A DNA stretch of 64,000 nt from Alligator mississippiensis (Eukaryota > Chordata > Crocodylia > Alligatoridae), in contig NC_081831.1 of the NCBI RefSeq assembly GCF_030867095.1, forward strand, positions 40,795,319 to 40,859,318. Reading direction: 5' to 3'. Position 1 is the stretch's first letter. Every line of letters starts with the position of its first letter. A program made the position numbers and the translations under genes. Below are positions 10,735 to 23,259 of the stretch, piece after piece. The notes beneath the pieces were generated by a model, which saw nothing but the letters and a program-made list of their open reading frames with translations, was not told the DNA's origin and made no database searches.

Positions 10735-13054
10735 GGACATATATCTGTGTATACGTAGATCTGTGCCAACAAGCCTGGGAGGAAACCACATTAAATGGCT
10801 AGTGTGTGTTTAACCTTTAATATGCTGCTGCACAAAGGGGAGAAATACATATTCTCCTACAGCTTGCTTCCACCTTGTTCATCTTCCTGGAAGCTTACAA
10901 GCAGTGGGCATACAGCAAAGTTGTAAATAACAACTCTGTCAGGAGACAAAAATGAATCTCCTTCTAGAAGGAAGATGACAATGGAATAGGAAAGGTGCTT
11001 TTGGATTCTAAACCATATTTGTCTCCCTGATGGAAACTAGAACCCCATTTTTCTTCTTCTGACCTGTGCAAACTTCATCATATATTCCTTGTTGCTTAGC
11101 AGGTGCTTTATTATTATTATTATTATTTTATTTTTTTCTTTTTAAGATCCAGTGTATTGTTTGCTCTCAGGTGAACAACAGATAAATGTAGATACATTTT
11201 AATTGGACTTGTCTTTCCTTTTTCCTTTTTCTTTCTTACTCTGTTAGCTTGAGTAAAGATGGTTTGGTTTAAACTGTTCCCTGTATGGGTGGACACAAAC
11301 ATCTGCTTAGGAAAAGAGCTGCTTGAAAGACAGACACATTCTTTATCCCAAATACTAGCCAGCAGTGTGAGTATCTGTCCTATTCTAAAGAGAGGTAATG
11401 AGAAATGGTCAACTTGTTTTAGAGAGAGAAGCAGACACAGTGCATGTTACAAGAAGCATTAGCTGCAGAATAACAGGGAAGCTTTCTCTGTGGTCTTCCC
11501 CAGCATTGATGGCATTTGTATTAGGTCTACAGTGTTCAAAGAGCTCATTAAAGCATGCTGATAGCCCCAGAACAAGATGGATTTTGCTTGGTATGAGCAA
11601 AAGATGCAGCTTTGTTTTGGTCCCTTCTGGCTTGGGAGGAATTCATTGTGAAGGAGTTTCCTGTCGTTTTTAGGGAGGAGGCTATTTGAGGGAGCATCAT
11701 GAAAAGTTATCAAATGTAGATAACTTAAATAACAGCTCTCCCTTTCTGCCCACTCTCCAGGGGTGGCTCCATAGCATGTTGCTTCTAAAGGAGGGTACTG
11801 CAAACCCAATGTGAATGCCTGGAAAGTATATTGTTTCAGTACACCAGTCCATAGGTGTCCAAGCAAAAGTCCCAAGAGAGATCAAAACATAGCACTGAGT
11901 AGTAAAGGGTCAACATTTCTTAGTTCATTGACAACAGTATACTGTATTACAAAGATGATTAATCCTTGAAGGTTGAGAACATCTCTAGTATAGTGCACCT
12001 CTCAGAGCTATGATGATACAGGTTAAACAAGACATCTTATCAATTGCACTGAGCATAAAATTACAGAGTTCCTGGGGATTAACTATTGTGGAGTTCTGTA
12101 TGCAGCATCTTAGCCCTGGAAAAGGAAAAAAATAAGGACACTTAAAGTGCTGAGGATATGAGGACAAAAGTGGTTTTAAGTGTCTCAGGTGAAGAATTAC
12201 TCAATTAGGATAAGCTAATGAACAAGTTTCTGTAATGAGATGATGAATGAAGGAAAGAGATTCTAAAAGAGGATTCTGATGTGTGTCAAACTCCACTTGT
12301 CAATAAATTCTAGATTGGGTCTGATGGGCTCTGAAGCTTAGGGCCTGGAGGGGGAGGAAGAGATTGTGTGCTATGAGATATGGCAAAGAAGTAAAGAGGG
12401 CTCCAGACTGAAACATGCTGGAGAGCTACGTTCTGAGACATAGATGTTTTTAAAAGGACACCATAATTAAATTAAGCCCTGGATTGGCAGCCCTACACAG
12501 TGAAACCTATTTATCTACAGAGCTGATACGGTGTGAGCGGCAGCAGTGTGAGCTTCCTCCACTGTGCTTTCCTGCCAGTGTCCTTTATGCCCCTGCCTGC
12601 AGGAACTGCTGCTAGGAGTGAACAGCTAGTTCATTTCCCTGCCCAATGACATCCTTAAGTCTGGCAGCCATCTGCAAGTCTGCAGTGTCTTCAAACAAAT
12701 AAAATAAACAGAGACTCTTCTGTGAGTTTCCAGTTCTCAAAGATCACCGTCAGGCAGTAATGACTTTTGATGCCGCCTAACATGGGTTGGTCTTACACTG
12801 GTGATGTGCAAAACCCACCACCTAGCCTCTAGGCCACCTCATCTTTTTAAAGGAATGGTGAAAGAGGAAACTATTTAGTTTCTAGATCAGAATGAGAGAA
12901 GTTTAAGCAAGATCTAAAGATTTGCCCTCTCTGGACAATGAGAAGAACCAGGGTGGGGTGGTTCTTAGAAAAAAACTTAAGACTGTGGGTGCTAGGGATG
13001 CAGACATATCCTTTCAGTGCATTACTCCTTCACCTCTTGCTCTATACCCTTGAT
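10735..13054. other. Intron 1 sequence, nothing recognised
   Basis: No exon, RNA gene or clear transposon is seen. A short TTA/T-rich run lies near 11110-11145. The open frames on both strands are short and without motifs. Confidence 0.5.
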
Positions 13055-13310
13055 CAGGGATGTCAAATTAACGTCAGGGCCTGGAGCCAGTGGAAGCTTT
13101 GATGGGTCTGGCAATACTGGGTGCAGTGCCTGGGGCAGTGGTGGGGGTAAGGGGTGGCAGCAAGTATCTGATGGTGGGGCTCCAGGGGCAGTGGCAGAGG
13201 TTGCCTAAGGGCCCTGAATTCTGTGGTAGGCCCTGCACCCCCACTTCCAGTAGGCTGCTGGTAGTCCAGCAAGCCAGATGCAGCCCATGGACCATACATT
13301 TAAGACCCCA
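13055..13310. mobile_element. Possible small hAT-type MITE
   Basis: The left end CAGGGATGTCAAATT and the right end, whose complement reads TGGGGTCTTAAAT, resemble the degraded ends of vertebrate elements that start CAGGGGTGTCAAA. The inner part includes CAGATGCAGCCCATGGACC, a phrase like the 'ggatgcggcccgcggacc' of such elements. A clear target duplication is not visible. Confidence 0.4.
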
Positions 13311-15840
13311 TTCTAGATGACAGATTTTTAACCAAAAATATCTCTGATTGTTGTGAGCAAGTGATTGCTATTCCTGCAGACTTTTACTTACTTGTCTGTC
13401 CTTCAGACTGCCCTCTGTGTCAGGTGTTAGTCCAGACTATTCCTGGTGTCTGATTTATTCTCCCTACCCCATAACTAGAGAAAGCCAGGGAACACAAGTG
13501 AGCACAACCACCTCTCTGTAGCAAAGGAAGATTTGGTAGTGGGGAGTGCTGGCCCTGCATGCCAGAACCCAACACACATTTGATGGCAGATTCTTTCCTG
13601 TCCCCAGGACACATTATTGTGAATTAAGAAGCACAATATGTGCACATGTCCAAGTGTATTCTACACACGGCTGGGAGGGCAGGCTAGCAGACAGCGTTCA
13701 GCTTCTCTTTGGTCTGGATCTTTTCTGATAAATTTCTGTCACAAAGCTTCTCTTTCTCCCTCCTCGGTTCTTTCTACACATGCTTTTTTCTTGATCCCTT
13801 TCACCCATCCTATCCTTCCTTCAGTCAGCTTCTCACCTTCTCCCATCCTCCTTTCCCATCTAAGCTACACCTCTTTCTTTTTTAAGTACTTTATCCTTTT
13901 CTCTCTCATTCTCTTCCTTGCAGTCACCATCACCTTCCTTTTCAGTTATGCCCCAGTTCAACCCATCCTCTCATCTCGGTGGGTGTATGCCTGCCAACCA
14001 TTTACAAAAAGTAGCACAATGTACAGATTGAATCCTGACATAATTATACACCCAGGTAGAGAGTGTAGTAAATAATCTTGGCTTTCAACAACTCCCCTAC
14101 TGTTGGCATTTTAGTCTTGAGCTAAATGTATATTCAGTTTGTAGACACATATGTGCATTCTGCATATAGCAGTTCCGTGCATTTGGTGTATGTGTATACA
14201 CTATTGCTGTGTGAATACACTCTTGTCTGTACCATATATATACTTATATATGCTTTGTATTCCTACAGAGTATGTCCATATAGACACTACATTGTACTGC
14301 TGTATGTATGGGTATTACATACAGTGCTTTGCAAATGCAAGACCTCGTTCCTTCCCCAAAGAGTGATCACTGATCACTTAGTTATAAATGTCTTTGCAGA
14401 AACACAGGGAAGTGAGGATCAAGAATGATGAGAAGAGACTGCAGTTTTTTAGTTAGTCATGCATTTCAAAGCTCATACTTGGGGGGCTGCATTATCTAAA
14501 AGTGTGAGTTGTGTTTATAGTCTGCAACATCTGATTTGTAACACTGTCTACGATGTTATGGTTCCAAGTCTGAGCCTGTAGTTGCTTTGGTTGAGCCAGT
14601 CTGTCTGCAGTTGCAGTGGCTGTGAATCAGTGTCAGCCTGCAGTTATGTGGATGAATCGGTGTTGGTTTATTACACTTGTGAGACCAAGTGCTTGCATAT
14701 AGCTCTTGTGACTGTGAATTATATTTTATCATTTCTCTGGATGTGGCTTCAAGTAGGAAGGAGCAAAACTGTTTTAATTTATGGGTAACATCATTTGGCA
14801 GTTTCTGGTTTTACAACAATGGTTTGGACTCTAGACCTACTGTCTCAATCACGAGGCCTCCTGCAGAATGCAGATAAAAAGATGTAGATTGGAAATTGAC
14901 TCTTGTTCAAAAGATCAACCTAGTTTCCATTTTGCCCTGAGTCTAAATTTTCTTCTTATCTGCCTTTTGCTTTTGTGAATGTCATTTTATATTGGTTTCT
15001 TCTGCAGACCCCACACTTTGTCAGGTGTCTCTAACAAAGTTTGTATGCATTAAATTAAGTGTACACACACACATGCACGCACAGGTGTCAGATTCTTAGG
15101 AGAGTGTGATGAAAAATTTTTAAGTGCAAGTTTTTGCCATCTCTGTTTGTCCATGTGAGTGTCAAAGGCTTTCTGTGTGTATGTGTTTTGAGTAGTTAGG
15201 ATTTTCTGTATCTCTTGGGTGCTTAAATTCAAACTTTGTGATTTGAAAGGAAATCTATGTTTTCTGTCCTATCATGTGATTCATGCAATTGAATTCCATT
15301 TTCATTCATAAATAGCATCAATTTGATCCAGATGGTCAGAGGTACTGCTGTGGGATCCTTGCTAATTCTTACAAGCATGGTAATAGCTCTTTGTCTTCTT
15401 AGTGATTAGTACAGTGTGGAATAACAGGAAGGAAAGGATCTCGTTCAGTATCATTGGGGAGTTTTTCCTAGATTATCAGACAAACTAGAAGCTACTCGTT
15501 TTATTTTTCCAAACAAATGCTTTCAGTCTGATTGACATTTATTTTAAATTAAGACCAAACAATTCAGAACAAAAGCAAAGTCTCCATAAGAAAGAGAGCG
15601 CAAAGTGTGTGCATTACTTCTTTTACAGCTCTGCCAAACTGACCCCAAACTGACTGTCAGTCTCTTCAGATAGTTTTGTTCTTAGACTCACAGACATACA
15701 GGATTGTAAGTACCAAACAGGTGTATTTATTGTTCTTTCAAGCAACACATGACTGTGATGGCCCAAGATAGGCTCTGGGTTGTTTTTTTTTTGGAAAGGC
15801 ATTGCCTTCTTTATGAAGATGAAGTAAGTCTGATCCCAGA
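13311..15840. other. Intron 1 sequence, nothing recognised
   Basis: No gene or named repeat is seen. A pyrimidine-rich stretch covers roughly 13740-13930. Open frames are short and composition-driven. Confidence 0.5.
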
Positions 15841-16339
15841 GGGTGCATCTACACATGCACATTATTGTGGAGTTGACTAATTAGCCCCACAGTAAAGCAT
15901 CACAGTCTACACATGTGCTGGTATTAGGGCACAGTAAATTAACTCTGCCATAAATTAATAATGTTGGGGAAAGTACTATCCTATGGTAGAGTAATCAAGT
16001 GTGATGAAATGCACATGTAGACAGTGACAGGAGCTTGCTGGGGCATGAAGTTGCTAAAGTGTGGGGGCTGCCTGCTGCCTAGCCACACAGCTCTGCAGGT
16101 TCTGCACCCTTGTGCCCCAGCTAGCCCCAATGCCACCTGACACTGCCACCTGGAGCCTGGGGCTGACCCCATTGAGCCTGCTGCCAGCCTAAGGCTACTC
16201 TACCCTGACTAAAACTGCTACTGTCCCAGACACATGTTTAGATGTTTCACCTGGAGCAGCTGATTTCTGCTTATGTTGTCCTGTAGGGCCAGGCCAACTC
16301 TCAGGATCTCAAAATTGCACTGTTAGATGGGAGGGTGTG

Positions 16340-16585
16340 ACACAATTGCACATATACACACACCAAAAATCAATTAGGTGCATACACACACGCTAGGTAC
16401 ATACACACACTGGGTGCATACACATACACTAGGCACATACACATACTAGCATGCACACACACTAGGCCATTGCACATGCATTGGGCACACACACACACGG
16501 CACATACACACACTAGGCACACATGCACATTCAAGATTACCAGTCTAAGCACGTGCACACCTATCACCAATTCAAGCACATACAC
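16340..16585. repeat. CACATACACA-type minisatellite
   Basis: Irregular repeats of CACATACACACACTAGG-like units cover about 245 bp. The unit is about 20-24 bp and diverged. Several minus-strand open frames here are artefacts of the repeat. Confidence 0.8.
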
Positions 16586-16599
16586 ACAGGTAAATTCCT

Positions 16600-18200
16600 A
16601 ACTTGGGCAGTGTGGTATGTGTGTGCTTGGGGTATTTAGGATACCTAGGGTGCTTGGTGACTATGGGAGGGGGAGTCAAGGGTCAAAGATTTCTGTAAGG
16701 AGGGGAAGGAGGGAGATGGATGGGGGTTAAGATGAGAGCGGGGAAAAATAAGAGAGTGAAAGTTGCCGGGGCTGGGATTAGAACCAGCAGACTAGAAGGG
16801 AAGCTAGAGTTACTTAAGGTCAGATGACCCCTGGGGTTACTTGAGATTAATGTACCTTGGGGTTACTTAAGAATAGAGTTATTTTAAGGTTAAAGTGGCC
16901 CCTGGGGGTACTTAAAGTCACTGGGGTTACTTGGGAGGCAAGTCCAGGGTTTGGTGAGCAGAGAGCTAGGAGGCACAGAGAGGGAGCTGAGATGACAGAG
17001 AGAGAAAGAGACAGACAGACACGGGAGGAAGATTAGAGGGGCAGAAAGCAGAGATTGGAGTAGGGCTGGGAGATCAGTAAGACAAAACCCAAATTGGGGT
17101 TTCAAAATAACAGGTTTATTAAACAGAGAGTACACTACAGAGACCCACAAAGTTATTGGTTCCTACACACACATACACAAGAACTCACATACACACCCAC
17201 ACAATAGTAGCAGGAGAGAAAAGGGCTTGGTGAAGGGATTGCAGTTAAGGTGTGTTGGGACAGAGTCCAGGTCTTTTGCTTGGGGAAGAAGTTGGGAGAT
17301 AGCTACCTATCCTGGGCTATGAGTTGATCCTCAATGGGCAGTCGGGGTCTTCTCCAGCAAGGTGTTGTCCACAGGGGGCCAGTGGAAGGGCCTGTGTGTG
17401 GATAGGTGGTGTGGCATACTGCTGGTCCAGATGGAGAGGGCATCCCACTGGTCTGTCTACACTACCCCTTTTTATAGGGGCAGACCTTCTATGACCCTAG
17501 TGGCAGGGGCATGACCAGGCAAGGGTCAGCCATGGTGTACTGAGCATGTGCACTCCAGGCAAGGATGTGCAGTTCCAGGTGTCTGTATTGCAATAGTGGG
17601 TTGGCTGATTTCTGTAGGGTCTTTGTCTTTTGAATGCTGAGTTTCTGTTCTGTTCCTGGGTGAGACAATGTAAGGCAATGGTCCAGTTGTTGAGCTGGTG
17701 GTCCAGCTGTTGAGTTGATTATTTAGTAGAGGCCTGCTACCATCATCTCTCAAGCACCCTCATTCATCCCCATTCATTCAGGAACCAATTTACATAGGAG
17801 AGGTAGGTATGAGTCATAGTTGCAACATATTGTGTAGGGCAGGGGACACAAAGTGGAGGCTTGACATATAAAATGGAAACTTGACATTACTTTATAGATA
17901 CAGGACTAAACCATACAATATTAATATGAAACAATAAAAAGCAATGCAAAAAAAGATAGGAATACAATATAAAACAGTAAAAGTCAATACAAACATAACA
18001 GAACACTATTTACATTATAAAAAGGGTCTTATTACAATAATAACATACAAGAATTTAGCTTAGCTTACCTAGTACTACTTGTAATCACTTATAAGGGATA
18101 GAGGGGGCAGAGAGAAAGTCAGAAATGGTTGGGAAAGGGGAGGGAATGTATTTCAAAATTTAAAAAAAGAAAAACCGGGGGTTTTGCTATACTCAAACAG
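16600..18200 (-). mobile_element. LTR-like fossil, minus strand, ends undefined
   Basis: Read on the minus strand, this stretch has a TATA-type box (CTATAAAAAGGGG, 17464-17476) followed about 350 bp later by an AATAAA signal (17115-17120) and a pyrimidine-rich tail. That is the U3-R-U5 order of an LTR. The outer ends could not be fixed and no internal genes are recognised, so a lone LTR is the likeliest reading. It is an old, non-coding fossil; the family is unknown. It lies inside the composite element bounded by MITE-like ends. Confidence 0.4.
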
Positions 18201-18246
18201 CTCTAGAATTTATTATGTTGCATTAATTGAATGTGTAGATGCACCT

Positions 18247-18718
18247 GGAGTTTCTTACATGTCCCACTGAACCATTCCTGAAGACAGAGCTACTCTGTAG
18301 AGGTCCAATTTAGTGAGGAAGTACTGTCAGCCCTTCAGAAGAACTGATGAAGTTTATAATTGCTTAATTCATTTTGCTACTTTAAACAATTGTCTGTAGT
18401 TAGTGGAGATGTACTTGATCTCTGGAGTAAATGCTTGTCTGTAGCATGGAACTGTGATTGAGAATTTACTATTGGAATGTACTAGTCTTTATGTAAGGGT
18501 GTGAGTGTGTCCACATGTCTAGCTCTACATGAACACATGCCTAGATTCAGAACTGGGTCCTGCTGCTTCCCACTCACTAGGATTTTGCATTTGGGGTTAC
18601 CTTGATTTCAATCACAGCTGTCTGAACTGAAGCACTTAGCTTTATATTTAGAAACTCCATAAGTGACCTCATTTCCCAAGGTACTGACTGCATACAGCTT
18701 CTAGTGGCTTCTGTGGGA
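18247..18718. other. Intron 1 sequence, nothing recognised
   Basis: No exon or named repeat is visible in this stretch. Confidence 0.5.
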
Positions 18719-19017
18719 GCCATATATGCTCAGCACCTTTGAAAATCAAGCTGATTTTTTGGCATTGAATGGGAAGTATGTAGGCTTGAAAATGTTGGCC
18801 TAATGGCATTGCATTGACATGGCACCTATCCCTGCAAGATCTAGGAGCAGAGATGATTTTTGGTGCTGGTTCCATCATTCTACTCACTGGAGCCTCCCTT
18901 CCTAAATATGTTGCTCCCCAAGCTGTACCCATTTTATAAGACAGCACTCACATATATCAAACTGGAGCAACACTAAAATAGTTGGGTGGAAAGTATATTA
19001 GTGCATCTGAGGTAATT
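18719..19017. repeat. Dispersed 300-bp repeat, copy 1
   Basis: This block and 28857-29125 share a long similar sequence in the same orientation, including the exact run GATGATTTTTGGTGCTGGTT and the run CACATATATCAAACTGGAGC. The two differ by scattered substitutions and small gaps, roughly a fifth of positions by eye. I do not recognise the family. No terminal repeats or duplication could be set. Confidence 0.8.
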
Positions 19018-19712
19018 TTAATTTCTAGTCTCTTCTTTCTCTTTACTAATTGAACCTATTCTCATTTCTTCTTTATTGCTTGCTTCCTTTCTGTCTGTTT
19101 GTCCCATTCCTTGAGTTTTCTTTCCAAGCCTTATCTTTACTATCTCTCCTTCTAATCTAGAGCCTCATTAATTTTCCTTTGTTAACTGCAATCCGGTGCT
19201 GATCTTTCAAAATAGGGCATTTCAGCTTCTCAATTCGTTTTAGAATATATATTTGTGAAACAGTGGGCTGCATATGCAGTGTCCATGGACAACAGTGCTA
19301 ATTTCAGTACTTCAGAGCACTGACTCACTATAGGCACAAGGGCCTAATCTATTCCATTGCAGTGGCAGCTTCAAAAATTCCTGTTTTCAGAGCCTAGAAT
19401 CTCCAGCAGGCACATTACCTCCCATGGAAATGCTGAATAGTTGTAGTGTTCACCCTGAAAGACAGTAGCATGCTGTTTTCTTCTGGGCATTATGGCAGAT
19501 TACTTGTATCAGAGATGGGAATCTGTATGTATTTCTGGAGCCCCTAGAGTCCTGGTTGTAAAAAAGTCTTCCAAAATCTAGAGCTCAGTGAATTGCAAAC
19601 TAGACAGGACACAGTGCATTAGAAAGGTATCTTAGAAAATCTGTGTTTTGTTCAGCCAAGAAATTTGGGTTATCTTATATTGCATGCTTACTGTACCTTC
19701 AAAAAAGTAGCA
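19018..19712. other. Intron 1 sequence, nothing recognised
   Basis: No exon or named repeat is visible in this stretch. Confidence 0.45.
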
Positions 19713-19949
19713 GCAGACAATAAGGCTGTGCAGGCAAAACAGCACCATTTCATTTCGACTTCCATTTTGCCATTTCAACAGGACAGTGTTTCATTTTGCA
19801 TTTTGTTTAATTTTGAAAGCACTTTTCCATTTTATTTTGTCGAAACTGTTTCGCTGTTTTGACGCTGTTTCGACGTTTCACCCATAGGCTATAATGGAGA
19901 AGCACAAAACTACTTATAATTTTGAGATTTTTTGGCAGATTTGGATGAA

Positions 19950-20395
19950 AACAGCAGGGACAGCAGGCCATTCTGAGGGCATGAGGTCTGCCAGATTTCA
20001 AGGAGATAGGTTTAGGGTTTCTGGGAAACTGCACCTCAAATTCTTGAAAGCAAAATTCATGTCACCTGTAAGTGTGAAGGCACAGAGGTGTGAAAACAGC
20101 AGGAATGGTAGTCCCTTCTAAGGGCATGAAGCCTGCCAAGTTTCAAGGAGATAGGTGTAGGGATTTCTGGGAAACTGTGCCTTGAGCTGCTGACAAGCAA
20201 AACTTGTGTCACGTGTGTGTGTGTGTGTGTTAAGGCACAGAAAGGTGAAAACTGCAGGCCTGCTAGCCCTTGCTGAGGCCATGAAGCCTGCCAGGTTTCA
20301 AGGAGATAGGTGCAGGGGTTTCAGGGAAACTGCACCTCAAGCTGCTGAAAAGCAAAACTCGTGACGTGTGTGACTCTGTGTGTGTGTGTTAAGGT
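19950..20395 (+). repeat. Three tandem units of about 150 bp inside the hAT element
   Basis: The phrase TTTCAAGGAGATAGG recurs at 19996, 20141 and 20296, spaced 145 and 155 bp. Each unit also carries an AAGGCACAG-type phrase and a GCAAAACTCGTG-type phrase. The (GT)n run between units varies in length. The same unit occurs, in both orientations, at 23260-24340. Confidence 0.85.
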
Positions 20396-20535
20396 GCACC
20401 CACAATGGCACTGGGGCCTCTACAGACAAAGTAGTGTGTCCCAATGAGCTCTCCTCCTCCCCTTCAGCCTCATCTCGGTCCACCACTTTAAATGGCAACA
20501 GGTAATCACTATAGGCATGTGTAGACAACACAAGG

Positions 20536-20585
20536 GCCCTAAATTGAAGCGTTGGGTTTTAAAAAACACTGCTTCAATTTAGGGC
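20536..20585. repeat. Stem-loop with a perfect 15-bp stem
   Basis: GCCCTAAATTGAAGC at 20536-20550 is the exact reverse complement of GCTTCAATTTAGGGC at 20571-20585, with a 20-base AT-rich loop. It lies inside the 3.15-kb hAT element, next to the tandem units. Confidence 0.9.
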
Positions 20586-23259
20586 TGATTAAACCCTGTG
20601 GCAGGGCACTGTTGGTGCCTGCTACTTTAAGAACAAAGCTAAGCAGTCAGAAGGTGCTTAATTAAGGCAGCCATTTTAGATCTCTGGCTGCCTATATAAA
20701 AAGCTCATTTCCCTGCTGGTTGGGAAGGCAGCAATATTGTCTGGCTGCAAGGTTTCAGAACATCCTGGAGGAGCTGTAGGGGATGGTTAGGAGGTTCCTA
20801 GTCCTGAGCATGACCTAAAACTGCACTCTGCTAGGAGTGGGTGGCCTGGTGGGGCTCTCAGTAGGGTGGGAGCCCCCAGGAAATGCCAGGTCAGTTACTA
20901 CCCTGGTGAAAGGCAGGTAGGGGCACCTTAACCCTAGCCGTCACCTTTGGGTGGGTTGCGTGACACTGGAGGCAGTTGGGGCCAGGCACAGCTATGGCCA
21001 CCTGAGCCCTATCTGGGTGCAAGCCCTGAGGAGAAGAGTGGGGGCCAGGCATGGCTGTGGCCACCTGAGCCCACTGGGGAGCAGAGCCCTGTGGCCCTGA
21101 GTGAAGGGGGCAGCATGGAGCCCTGAGTGAAGGGTGTGGAGATCTAGAGCCCTGGGTGAGGGGGTGGTGTGGAGCCCTGAGTGAGGGGAGTAGGCCCAGG
21201 TAGGTCTTCAGATGGTTGAGACTGAAGTTTGGGCCAGAGGCTGAGCAAAGGGGGCTCAGCCCGAGAGAGAGAGTGGGAGAGTGGCGAGTCATGACCCTGG
21301 TAAGTTCTCCACTGCTGGAAGGCTGAATATAGGTCAAAAGTAAGATCTGAAGGAGCACCATGACCTGCTGCTCTGGGGGGTGGGGGGAAAGGGGAGTGAG
21401 AGTCCCCTGTGAGACCCTAGAGCACCAGTCATGGTGTGAGGTATCTCAGCTCCCACATCTAGGAAGATGGACCTGAGAGAGAGTGTGGGGCTAGTGAGAG
21501 AGGCCGGGGGTACAGTACCCTCTTGACTGGTCAGTGCTGGGGCCAGGACCAGGAAGGTCAAAAGGGCCAGGGACCCATCACAAGGGACGCCTAGAGCTGA
21601 GGGCCTGGTGTCCTGCCTGGCCTTGGAGGTGAGGCCAGGACCTGTGTGGCCAAAGGTCCCAGGGGGACCGTGCCTGAGATGGGAGCTAGCTACAAGGAGC
21701 TCAGCAGCCCAGATGATGGTGGAGTAGGCTGCCTGAGCAGAGGGATCAAAGCATGGTCTAGGTAAGAGGATTCTGGAGCCCAGTGTGGGGTTGGTGTGAC
21801 TAGCAGCTGAATACCATCTTCAAGGCATGGGCTGCAGCGTAGGGTAGGTTCAGAGATGCAGATAGCACCCCTTGGCATCGGGGCATAAAATGTGCAGCCT
21901 CCTGCCTTAATTAACAACTATTAATTTAATTAAGAACAAGGCATGACAAGCGAGTCAGGTGGGTGGTGTGCCCAGTGGCAAGTGGGGAATCTAGCACTGT
22001 GGCTAAGCAGGGAGCCCCACTTCATCACAAACCCCATGTCGTGCACACACCCTGCTGACTTACCTGCCTCTCTGGTGGGGAGGGGAGGGCAAGCTGCCAG
22101 TGGGCACAGCAGTCCCTAGGCTCCGGGAGGGGTGGCTGGTGCTTCCTTCTGTGGCGGCAGCAGCAGCACCCACCCATAGGCACCTGACTCGTGCAGTCCC
22201 AGGGGCCAGTGCAGCTGCAGAGGGAAGCACTGGGCCCTCACGCAACTCAGGCAGGCAGGCTCTGGGAGGGGTGAGGGGTAAGATCAGGCTCACTGCTTTT
22301 CTTGGCTGCTGTCAGTCTGCCTGCAGGCCTTCCTGCAGAGCCATGGAGCTGCATCAAGCCCAGTGCTTCATTCCACAGCTGTAGGGGCAGCAAACTAAAA
22401 CTCCTCAAAGGGGTTTAAGTTTGCTGCACCCCAAGTCATTTAAGGTGCATTACACCACCAAATTTCCTACAGCTGGAATTAATGCATAATACGCAACTGA
22501 GGCATGCAAACACCAACATCATTAAAGCAGGGCAAAAGCACACACCTCTCACTTCATCTACACACTGCCTTAGTAAGCAGCACAGTAGCACCAGCTGTAT
22601 CTTATGCAGCCAAACAGTCACAGTCAGTATCATAGCAGCCCTTCCCCCATCTTCCCCCTCCATCTCCTTACTTTCTGTTTCCCTGCAGGCAAGCCCAGGT
22701 TCAGCTTCAAAACTCAAAATGTTTCAAAACTTTCAAAATGTTTTGAGTGCTCTTGTTTCATTCTGAGGCTGTTTCAAAGCCCTCTATTTTGTTTTGATTT
22801 TGCTGTTTCAAGCTTGAAATGAGTCGAAACAGCATTGAAACGAAACAGCCAGTGAAATTCTGCACAGCCCTAACAGACAAGTGGAGAAAGGGAAAGCGAA
22901 ACTGACTGAAGGCTAATGGCCACAGAAAGCACTGTAATCAGAACTGAGAACTATGCTTTATCCTTATAGAAGCCATCTCAAGTAAAGAAGATCAACCAGA
23001 AGTTTAGTTAGTGCAGGGGTTATAGGATGTTGTTTTCTGTTCTGTTTTGGGCAGGAGATAAGGCTAAATGATCACTGTTTTCCCTTCTGCAATTAAAGCT
23101 ATGGATTAGTGCCAGTTTTCCTCTTTGCAGAGCATATCCGGACTCCATTTTGGCAAGGTTTAAAAAGATACCAGGACTGGTTTCCCATTTCTATTTCAAA
23201 TCATTAGTGGCTCATTATGTGTGAAGTGAAAGGACTGATACATTTCATCACATGATGAA

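Larger units (their letters stand above)
15841..18246. mobile_element. Composite element bounded by GGGTGCATCTACAC ends
   Basis: The left end GGGTGCATCTACACATGC and right end AATGTGTAGATGCACC are matching inverted repeats of the same MITE family as 6101-6629. Flanking triplets (AGA and GGA) are near-matches. At 2.4 kb it is far longer than its relatives. The inside holds a CA-rich minisatellite (16340-16585) and an LTR-like sequence, which suggests later insertion into a MITE. It could also be two unrelated MITE ends facing each other. Confidence 0.5.
19721..22872. mobile_element. hAT-like DNA transposon, 3.15 kb, non-coding
   Basis: The ends TAAGGCTGTGCA and TGCACAGCCCTA are inverted repeats of the same type as 4278-5044. 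The flanks GCAGACAA (19713-19720) and ACAGACAA (22873-22880) match at 7 of 8 bases, giving the 8-bp target duplication of hAT elements. Inside the left end lie three tandem units of about 150 bp (roughly 19950-20395), each with TTTCAAGGAGATAGG followed by a GGGAAACTGCACCTCAAG-type phrase. No transposase frame is seen, so the element is non-autonomous. A perfect stem-loop lies at 20536-20585. The middle (20690-22050) is GC-rich and contains TATATAAAAAG near 20692; its origin is unknown. Confidence 0.8.

Noticed and set aside
13055-13310. Coding potential of three overlapping frames here
   Set aside because: The stretch is better explained as a small hAT-type MITE, and the frames have glycine- and proline-rich low-complexity content.
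16774-16785. B-box-like string on the minus strand (GGTTCTAATCCC), suggesting a tRNA or tRNA-derived SINE
   Set aside because: No A box at the right distance and no cloverleaf arms could be found. In the plus sense it could resemble a primer-binding site, but its direction disagrees with the neighbouring minus-strand LTR-like sequence.
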